A DNA stretch of 11,724 bases. Origin: JBEVNX01 sp040507895 (GTDB taxonomy: Bacteria > Desulfobacterota > Binatia > JACPRU01). The notes under the pieces are model-generated. The model did no database searches, was not told the origin of the DNA, and saw only the letters and a list, made by a program, of their open reading frames with translations. Where the stretch lies: positions 1 to 11,724 of the forward strand of contig JBEVNX010000102.1 in NCBI GenBank assembly GCA_040507895.1, written 5' to 3'. Below, piece by piece: positions 5,944 through 11,724 of the stretch; within the stretch, counting starts at the first letter, position 1, and each line of letters begins with the position of its first letter. Both the position numbers and the translations under genes were made by a program.

Positions 5944-7380
5944 TCAGGTCTTCAGCGACTTGGTCGACATCCCTTGATCGTTGAAGACCATCAGCGTGCG
6001 TTTGCCGCCAACGACGCTCTCGAGCGCGACTTCACGGCCCCACAACCGGTGCAGATAGCCGAGTGTACGCTCGGCGTACTCGAGGTGCAGATCCCGGCCG
6101 TCGTGGTCGTGTTTGAGATAGAGGGTACGGTTGTCGCCGTATCCGCTGTCCTCGATCTTGATCACGGGAACGGTCCCCATGCCGACGTTCTTGATCAGCG
6201 TCTCCTTGATCTTCTTCCAACCGTCTTGGTCGGCGACCTCGGCGACCACCAGGTCGTTGGCCTTCGTCTGGTACTGGAAGAGGTCCATCTCGCGCATCAA
6301 GTCTTCGGTCAAAAAGCGGCGCAGGAACGAAGCGTCGCGATCGGCGGCGCGAGCTTCGAACATTTGCTTCAAGCCCTGGCCCTTCGGCCGGTGGAACTCG
6401 CGGGCTTCGTCCTCGCTGGGATCGTCGTATCGCTTGCGGATGTCGTCCCAGATCTTCAGACCGAGGTGGTACGGGTTGAGGCCGCCCTCGATCGGCCGCA
6501 CGACCTGGTTGTGCCGGACGAGGAATTCGAGGTGGAGGTCCTGCGGGAGCTCGAGGCTGTTGAGGATCTCGCGGTGCCAGTAGCTCGCCCATCCCTCGTT
6601 CATGATCTTGGTCTCGATTTGTGGGATGAAGTACTGCGCCTGCTCGTGAACGATCGTGAGCAGATCCTTCTCCCAGTCCGCGAGGAACGGGTTGTACTCC
6701 CGGACGAAGATCAACAAGTCCTCTTCGGGCGCGGGGGGGATCTTCTTGAGGTCGGGCTCCTGGTACGCCTCGCGCCGGTGGAGCGTGTAGAAGGGGTCCT
6801 CGCGCGGCTGCGCGCCGTCGATCAGTCGCTGGCGCTCGGACTCGACGTTGAGCTTTTTGATCGCGAGGTTTCGCCGGCATTGCAGCGAAAGCGCGTGCGC
6901 GGCGTCGAGGATCGACTCCACCTTCTCGATGCCGATCGAGGGATCCTCGACATAGGCCCGCACCCGCGCGGCGTGCGCCTTGAACGTCGACAGCGTGTAT
7001 TCGGCGTGGGTGCGGTGGAAGTTGAAGTTGTTCTTGAAGAAATCGTTGTGCCCGTAGACGTGCGCCACGGTCAGCACCTGGAGCGCGAGTGAGTTGTCGC
7101 GCATCAGATAGGCGAGCGCGGGGCTCGAGTTGATCACCATCTCGTACGGCAAGCCGGATACTCCGTGGTCGTAGAGCGTCTTCAGCTTCTCGTACGCCTT
7201 GCCATAGGACCAGTGTGGATAGTGGCTCGGCATGCCGGAGTACGCCATGTAGCCGAGCATCTGCACGTGATCGCAGACCTCGAATTCTTGGGGATAGCAG
7301 TCGAGGCCGAACTCCTCGACCTTCTCGCGGATGCGAGCATCCCACTGCTCGAGGTCTTTCACATCCCAGGTCGTCGCCAT
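5944..7380 (-). CDS. spoVR: SpoVR/YcgB family protein
   Basis: This 478-residue protein is a clear SpoVR family member; B. subtilis SpoVR affects spore cortex formation and E. coli YcgB is a stationary-phase protein, but its biochemical activity is unknown. Hallmarks are CYPQEFEVCDHVQMLGYMAY (28-47), HVYGHNDFF (107-115) and the block from HEQAQYF (H245-E246) through TKIMNEGWASYWH (257-269), whose spaced His and Glu residues look capable of metal binding (inference). It has no signal peptide or membrane segment. The frame is open upstream, but ATG 7380 is chosen because family similarity starts there and the preceding residues belong to the overlapping yeaH region. It is third in the prkA-yeaH-spoVR unit, 17 bases after the yeaH stop, with no strong Shine-Dalgarno site, suggesting coupling. 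Confidence 0.95.
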   Translation of the reverse strand: MATTWDVKDLEQWDARIREKVEEFGLDCYPQEFEVCDHVQMLGYMAYSGMPSHYPHWSYGKAYEKLKTLYDHGVSGLPYEMVINSSPALAYLMRDNSLALQVLTVAHVYGHNDFFKNNFNFHRTHAEYTLSTFKAHAARVRAYVEDPSIGIEKVESILDAAHALSLQCRRNLAIKKLNVESERQRLIDGAQPREDPFYTLHRREAYQEPDLKKIPPAPEEDLLIFVREYNPFLADWEKDLLTIVHEQAQYFIPQIETKIMNEGWASYWHREILNSLELPQDLHLEFLVRHNQVVRPIEGGLNPYHLGLKIWDDIRKRYDDPSEDEAREFHRPKGQGLKQMFEARAADRDASFLRRFLTEDLMREMDLFQYQTKANDLVVAEVADQDGWKKIKETLIKNVGMGTVPVIKIEDSGYGDNRTLYLKHDHDGRDLHLEYAERTLGYLHRLWGREVALESVVGGKRTLMVFNDQGMSTKSLKT

Positions 7381-7397
7381 GGGTGAGTGCGAGGACG

Positions 7398-8615
7398 TCA
7401 GCCCGCCGCGGCCGGTTCCTTGCCCCGATCCTTGGCCAGCAGCGCCTTGAAGCTCGGCCAGATGTCTTCCTTGCGTTCGATGAGGATCGTCTGAAAGTTG
7501 TCGGCTTCGAGGCGGCGGAAGATGTTCAGCATGGAGCTTTCGTAGTATCGCGAGCCGAGCGGCTTGATCTCTCCGTAGCCGAACAGGTTGCAGACGTCCG
7601 CCAGCTCCTTGGCGGCGCGTAACGCGGCGGGATTGTCGGACTCGAAGTTGTCGCCGTCCGAGCAATGGAAACAGTAGATGTTCCAGAGCGACGGATGATA
7701 CCTTTCCTGGACGATCTCCAGGGCCTTGTTGTAGCCCGCGGAGATGAACGTCCCGCCCGATTCGCCTTTGTGGAAAAACTCCTCTTCGCTGACCTCGGCC
7801 GCCTCGGTGTGATGGCCGATGAATACGATCTCGACGTTTCGGTATTTGGTGGCGATGAACTGGTAGAGCAGGAAAAAGAAGGAGCGCGCCAGGTACTTCT
7901 TCATCGTGTCCATCGACCCCGACGTGTCCATGATGCAGATGACGGCAGCGTTGGATTCGCGCCGCTCGTCGGCGACGACGTGACGGTACGTGAGGTCGTC
8001 TTCGTGGAAGGGAAAGCGCTCGGCTTCCGCTCCGCCGTCGCGGTGGCGGCGACTCGCCAGCTCGCGCCGCAGCTTGGCCAAGACGGTGCGCCGCTTGTCG
8101 AGCCGCACGCGAATGCCCACCGAGCGATAGCCTTTGCGCTTCGACAGTCGAGGCGCCGCGATTTGGCGTAGCGCCTTTCGCTCCATCTCGGGAAGCTCGA
8201 GGTCCTCGAACATGATGTCGATCAGCTCCTCGAGCGTGACGTCGGTCTCGTAGTAGTCCTGGCCGGGCCGGTCGCCGGCGCGGTCCTCGTCGCCCTTCTG
8301 GCCCTCCCGCCGTGCCCGGCCCACGACTTGACCGGGTCGCGAGTCGCCGTTGCCCTGGGCGACGCCGGGATCGTTCTCGCCGTATACGAAGCGGTACTCC
8401 TTGATTCCGCGCAGCGGCACCTTGATCACGCGATCCTTGTCTTTGCCGATGATCGACTCCTCGGCGATGATGTCCGCGATGTTCTCGCGGATGGACTCGC
8501 GCACCTTCTGCCGGTGACGTAGGCGATCGCCGGCCGAACGATCGCTGCGCTCCGCGTCGGAGTGGCGGTAAGGGTGGAAGATCGTGTCCAGGACTTTCCT
8601 CATCCCCGGCTGCAT
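7398..8615 (-). CDS. yeaH: YeaH/YhbH family protein (DUF444, von Willebrand A-like)
   Basis: This 405-residue cytoplasmic protein belongs to DUF444. The N-terminal third is charged and basic, with a low-complexity Gly/Arg/Asp-rich linker (about 80-118). The C-terminal half is a VWA-like domain with the metal-dependent adhesion motif D230-T-S232-G-S234 in IMDTSGSMDTMKKYLARSF and a later CSDGDNFE segment. E. coli yeaH is cotranscribed with the PrkA homologue yeaG and supports survival of nitrogen starvation; its exact mechanism is unknown, and pairing with the AAA+ PrkA resembles MoxR-VWA partnerships (inference). ATG 8615 is preceded by GGAG at short spacing; an in-frame ATG at 8603 would remove four residues. 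It sits 59 bases after prkA and 17 before spoVR, all on one strand. Confidence 0.93.
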   Translation of the reverse strand: MQPGMRKVLDTIFHPYRHSDAERSDRSAGDRLRHRQKVRESIRENIADIIAEESIIGKDKDRVIKVPLRGIKEYRFVYGENDPGVAQGNGDSRPGQVVGRARREGQKGDEDRAGDRPGQDYYETDVTLEELIDIMFEDLELPEMERKALRQIAAPRLSKRKGYRSVGIRVRLDKRRTVLAKLRRELASRRHRDGGAEAERFPFHEDDLTYRHVVADERRESNAAVICIMDTSGSMDTMKKYLARSFFFLLYQFIATKYRNVEIVFIGHHTEAAEVSEEEFFHKGESGGTFISAGYNKALEIVQERYHPSLWNIYCFHCSDGDNFESDNPAALRAAKELADVCNLFGYGEIKPLGSRYYESSMLNIFRRLEADNFQTILIERKEDIWPSFKALLAKDRGKEPAAAG

Positions 8616-8674
8616 TGGCTCCGCCCTGTTGGCGATCGCGCGATCACGAGCGGGGTGGAGAAGTCACCGCGGAT

Positions 8675-10612
8675 TCAATCTTTCCAGAGATTGTTCGCCG
8701 CGTACTTGAGCACGACGTCCACGCAGGACGGACAATAACCGTTCTCGAGAAGGTTCTTGACCATCGCGTTGTACTTCTCACTCTGCTCCTCATCGCGGGT
8801 GCGGGCTTTGGTGATGATGCGGCTGATGTCGCGCACGGACGTCATCAGCTTCTTCTCGATCGCTTCCTTCAGCGGCTCGTAGCTCTTGTAGCTGATGCGA
8901 TCGCCACGGCGACTCGCCGCCCAGAGGTAGGCGATCACCTCCTGGCGGAAGCCTTCCGCGGCGGAGCCGATGATCGCGATTTGCTCCTCGATCGACTTAA
9001 GGAACCCTTCGTCGGGTTGGAGCTCTTCCTTGGTGTTGCGGTCCTTCACCCTGGTCTTGTTCACGAAGGCTTCGGCGTGATCGAGGTAGTTCTGGAAAAG
9101 CGCTTCGGCCTGCTCTTGATACGAGTAGACGAAGGCACGGGTGATCTCCTTCTCGAGCACCTCGAGGTACTCCTTGTGAAGCGTGTCCTGGAGGAACTCG
9201 AGATACTGCTTGCGCGTATCGTCGGCGAGGTCGGCCTCTTTGACCATGCTGATCAACGCTTCGCGGACGTTGATCGGATTGATGCAGTTGCCATCGACGT
9301 TGTCGGAAAGCGCGTTGTCGAGCGCCTTCATGATGAAGCGCGTGGAGATGCCGCTCATGCCTTCGCGCTTGGTCTCGTCGCGCAACTCGCGGACGTCGAT
9401 CTTCTTGGTGCGGCCCTTCTCGACGACCTCCTCGCCGTTGTAGAGCTTGAGCTTCGTCATCAGGTCGCACTTGCCGGTCGGCTCGAGCCGCGAGAGGATC
9501 GCGAACTCCGAGGCGATCTCCAGCGTATGCGGCGCCACGTGGGCGCGGAAGTCCGAGTTGCGGATGATCTTCTGGTAGATCTTCACCTCCTCGGAGAGTC
9601 GCAGGTTGTACGGCACCTTGATGACGACGATACGGTCGAGGATCGCTTCGTTGGTGTGATCGGCGCGGAACTTTTGCCACTCCGCCTCGTTCGAGTGCGC
9701 GACGATGCAGGTGTCCACGTAGACCATGCCGTGGCGCCCGGGTGCAGGGATCACCTTTTCCTGGGTCGCGGTAATCATGGCATGCAGGTATTCGGTCTCG
9801 TTCTTGAAGACCTCGATGAACTCCGCCATGCCGCGATTGCCGACGTTCAAGGCACCGTTCAGATCGAGCACGCGCGGGTCGCCTTCGGAGTAGAGATCGA
9901 GCTTCGAGATGTCCTCGGAGCCGATCAGCACCGAAGTGTCCTGATTGTTCGGATCCACCGGCGGGACGACACCGATGCCGACGCGATTGCGCTTCGAGAA
10001 CACTCGAGTGCCCACCGGCACTTCTTCGTAGCGGCCGCCGAACTCCTCCTTCAGGCGGTAGCGGCACACGGGACAGAGATCGCCCTCGACGTGCACGCCG
10101 AGCATCTTCTCGAACTCCTTGCGCAGGTGACGCGGGATCAGATGAAGCGGCTCCTCGAACATCGGACAGTTCTCGATCGCATAGTACGGGTCGCTCGCCT
10201 CGAGGCCGCGCTGCAAGCGCTCGACGAGGGAGCTCTTCCCCGAGCCGACCGGGCCCATCAAGTAAAGCACCTGCCGGCTTTCCTCGCCTTTCAGCGAAGC
10301 GGCGTGGAAGTAGCGCACGATCTGGGCGATCGTCTTCTCGATGCCGAAGAACTCGTCCTTGAAGAAGTTGTAGACCTTGACGGGCTCGTCTTTGTAGAGC
10401 CGCTTGGCGGCGCCGTCTCCGGAATCGTTGATGTCGGAGATGCCGGCTCGCTGGACGATGTCGTAGATGCGAGCGTGGGAAAGCTTCGGTAGGGTGGGTT
10501 CCTTCTTCAGAACCTCGAGGTACTCGATCAAGGTTCCGCGCCAGATCTTGCTTTCGCGTGCGACGCGGTCTTCCTTGATGATCCGCTCGAAGGTACTGGT
10601 CCGGTGATTCAT
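8675..10612 (-). CDS. prkA: PrkA/YeaG family serine protein kinase (AAA+)
   Basis: This 645-residue protein matches E. coli YeaG in length (644) and PrkA throughout. The N-terminal AAA-type PrkA domain holds Walker A GPVGSGKS (120-127) and, later, a CPVC pair (C179/C182). The C-terminal PrkA domain ends with a second pair, CPSC (C627/C630), near the terminus; the two pairs may bind zinc (inference). PrkA was described as a serine kinase, and work on B. subtilis reports Lon-like ATP-dependent protease activity instead, so kinase should be read as a family name. The ATG at 10612 has AGGAGG 7 bases ahead. It is first of the prkA-yeaH-spoVR unit and has a good promoter upstream. The sequence is intact, and its codon bias does not differ visibly from its neighbours. 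Confidence 0.96.
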   Translation of the reverse strand: MNHRTSTFERIIKEDRVARESKIWRGTLIEYLEVLKKEPTLPKLSHARIYDIVQRAGISDINDSGDGAAKRLYKDEPVKVYNFFKDEFFGIEKTIAQIVRYFHAASLKGEESRQVLYLMGPVGSGKSSLVERLQRGLEASDPYYAIENCPMFEEPLHLIPRHLRKEFEKMLGVHVEGDLCPVCRYRLKEEFGGRYEEVPVGTRVFSKRNRVGIGVVPPVDPNNQDTSVLIGSEDISKLDLYSEGDPRVLDLNGALNVGNRGMAEFIEVFKNETEYLHAMITATQEKVIPAPGRHGMVYVDTCIVAHSNEAEWQKFRADHTNEAILDRIVVIKVPYNLRLSEEVKIYQKIIRNSDFRAHVAPHTLEIASEFAILSRLEPTGKCDLMTKLKLYNGEEVVEKGRTKKIDVRELRDETKREGMSGISTRFIMKALDNALSDNVDGNCINPINVREALISMVKEADLADDTRKQYLEFLQDTLHKEYLEVLEKEITRAFVYSYQEQAEALFQNYLDHAEAFVNKTRVKDRNTKEELQPDEGFLKSIEEQIAIIGSAAEGFRQEVIAYLWAASRRGDRISYKSYEPLKEAIEKKLMTSVRDISRIITKARTRDEEQSEKYNAMVKNLLENGYCPSCVDVVLKYAANNLWKD

Positions 10613-10619
10613 CAGCGTT

Positions 10620-10625
10620 CCTCCT
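10620..10625 (-). promoter_or_regulatory. Ribosome binding site of prkA
   Basis: AGGAGG on the minus strand lies 7 bases before the prkA ATG. It is a consensus Shine-Dalgarno site, the strongest in the window, and supports both the chosen start and high translation of the first gene of the module. Confidence 0.8.
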
Positions 10626-10714
10626 CGGGGCCAGCGCGGCTACGATGTAGGGCCGGCTCCCCTCGACAGTGTATCGGACCTTTCGTCGTCACCGTCGATT
10701 CATCACCTGTGTAG

Positions 10715-10743
10715 AGTATATCCGCCGCCGGAAAGCGTCACAA
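10715..10743 (-). promoter_or_regulatory. Sigma-70-type promoter candidate of the prkA-yeaH-spoVR unit
   Basis: On the minus strand TTGTGA (10743-10738) and TATACT (10720-10715) are separated by exactly 17 bases. Transcription would begin near 10708, leaving a leader of about 95 bases before prkA. Sigma-S promoters share a similar -10 box, so stationary-phase control is possible. I saw no GG-N10-GC sigma-54 element between 10613 and 10770. Confidence 0.5.
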
Positions 10744-10819
10744 GCCGATCGCCGCGGTGCGACCCGCGGATGCGACGCGCAAGCGCACGCCGTGCGGCAA
10801 ACACCGCTCGCGGACGTCA

Positions 10820-11724
10820 CTAGCTATCACGGAGGAATTGGTAGAGATCCGATTCGAGGCCGTCATTGGCGACGAGTCCGTACGTCGTCGGAGGTCCCTC
10901 GCCGTCGAAGTAGGTGAAGACGTAGATCCGGTCGAAGCGATCGATCTGATCGTCGAGCGCCGGAAAGACGTCGCGCGCGTGGCCGAGCTGATTCGTCGAG
11001 CCGCGCTCGCCGCTCTCGGTGCACCAGACGCGCTTGCCGCTGGAATTTAGGAAATCGGCGATGCCGCCGAAAAAGAGCTTTTCGAGCTGCTCGCCGTACC
11101 AGTGAAAATTGCACACGTCGACGAAATCGAGAAGCCCGGCGTCGACCATCGCCCGCTTATAGTCGCGGTGGTTCGGGAAGCTCTGATTGATCCTGGTCGT
11201 TGCCGCGCCCACGACCGGCGCGCCGCTGCGCTTGCGGATCTCTGGGGCGACTCGGGAAGCGAGATCGACGTAGTCCGCCGGGGAGCAGTCGAGCACACCC
11301 GGGGGCGCCGCGCGTCCGTTGCAGAACCCATCGGGCTCGTGCCAGATCTCCCACCCCGCGATGCGCCCGTCCTGCCCATAGCCGATCGAGCACGGGGATC
11401 ACGTAGCGAGCCACGAATACGTCCTTAATCGGCGCGGTTGGCGAGCCATCTCGGCGCATAAGCGAGGACGGGCAGACCTTCGCATCCGGTGGGATCGCCG
11501 CGAGGATCGTGTCGAAGCGGGAAAAATCCCTCGTCGAAGAAGAAGCTGGTGCGAATGTGTCGCAGCCCGATGGTGCCACGGATGCCCTGGGCAGCGGGAT
11601 CGCCCTTCGGCATCGACACGAACTCATTCTGCGCGTCGAGCTTCTCGCGCGGAATGCTTCCGCCCGTACCGAAGATCAGGTCTCCGAGATCTTCCGGACC
11701 ACCATGCAGGCCGCCGCATGCCCC
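10820..11724 (-). pseudogene. Clan GH-A-like glycoside hydrolase, frame-disrupted, 5' end outside window
   Basis: Read on the minus strand, three frames join into one TIM-barrel glycosidase. The first stretch (from 11724) includes FGTGGSIP, IRGTIGLRHIRTSFFFDEGF; then SRFDTILAAIPPDAKVCP, VLAYAPRWLA, KDVFVARYVIPVLDR, and finally YGQDGRIAGWEIWHEPDG running openly to TGA 10820. The likely acid/base Glu is in IWHEPD (codon 11338-11336) and the likely nucleophile Glu in WCTESG (codon 11017-11015), 107 residues apart, as expected for clan GH-A families such as GH39 or GH5. About four single-base frame changes lie at 11522-11526 (an A5 run on the plus strand), about 11464-11475, about 11424-11443 and about 11378-11384. 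Clustered indels could be a decaying gene or assembly errors; the protein sequence between them is well preserved, which favours recent or artefactual damage. The substrate is unknown. No signal peptide can be seen because the 5' end is missing. Confidence 0.75.

Noticed and set aside
5935..7092. 385-codon plus-strand open frame opposite spoVR
   Set aside because: Leu/Val/Glu-rich antisense product with no motif; SpoVR on the other strand explains the region fully.
8615..10492. 625-codon plus-strand open frame opposite prkA
   Set aside because: Long antisense frames opposite GC-rich genes are common; the product has no domain, and PrkA is certain on the minus strand.
1..11724. CRISPR array, tRNA/rRNA, insertion sequence or phage genes
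   Set aside because: No regularly spaced repeats, cloverleaf-like sequence, transposase or phage motif was seen; the region looks like ordinary chromosome.

Overview
The window is chromosomal DNA from a high-GC Gram-negative bacterium. It shows a nearly gapless bacterial layout, start/stop overlaps, Shine-Dalgarno sites and strongly GC-biased third codon positions. The gene set (an NtrB/NtrC pair, an FmdB-type zinc ribbon with an acidic tail, a PrkA-YeaH-SpoVR module and a Tat-linked GMC dehydrogenase) suggests a deltaproteobacterial-type lineage such as Myxococcota, Desulfobacterota or Binatota. That placement is inference and weak; nothing in the window fixes the taxon.

Layout. (1) Bases 1-3316, minus strand, hold a tight cluster read as fmdB, ntrB-like kinase, ntrC-like sigma-54 activator, thiE (cut by the window edge). 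Kinase/regulator and regulator/thiE each overlap by 4 bases. (2) Bases 3317-3602 are a divergent intergenic region with candidate promoters on both strands. (3) Bases 3603-5714, plus strand, hold a two-gene unit: a small Tat-signal protein of the gluconate 2-dehydrogenase subunit 3 type, then a GMC flavoprotein with a four-cysteine motif. (4) Bases 5715-5943 are a convergent intergenic region. (5) Bases 5944-10612, minus strand, hold a three-gene stress module in the order prkA, yeaH (DUF444), spoVR, with a good promoter and ribosome site ahead of prkA. (6) Bases 10820-11724, minus strand, hold the 3' part of a clan GH-A-like glycoside hydrolase gene whose upstream half is broken by about four frame changes within 150 bases.

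How the genes may work together. PrkA, YeaH and SpoVR are widely conserved neighbours linked to starvation and stationary-phase stress. In E. coli the yeaGH operon belongs to the NtrC-controlled nitrogen-starvation response, so an NtrB/NtrC pair about 3 kb away on the same strand is suggestive. I found no sigma-54 promoter in front of prkA, however, and the visible promoter looks sigma-70-like. The flavoprotein has no signal peptide and probably leaves the cytoplasm by hitchhiking on the small Tat-signal subunit. No cytochrome subunit is present, so its electron acceptor is not visible.

I did not find a clearly unprecedented system. The most unusual points are the cysteine motif and altered active site of the flavoprotein, the NtrBC-ThiE coupling, and the cluster of frame changes in the glycosidase.
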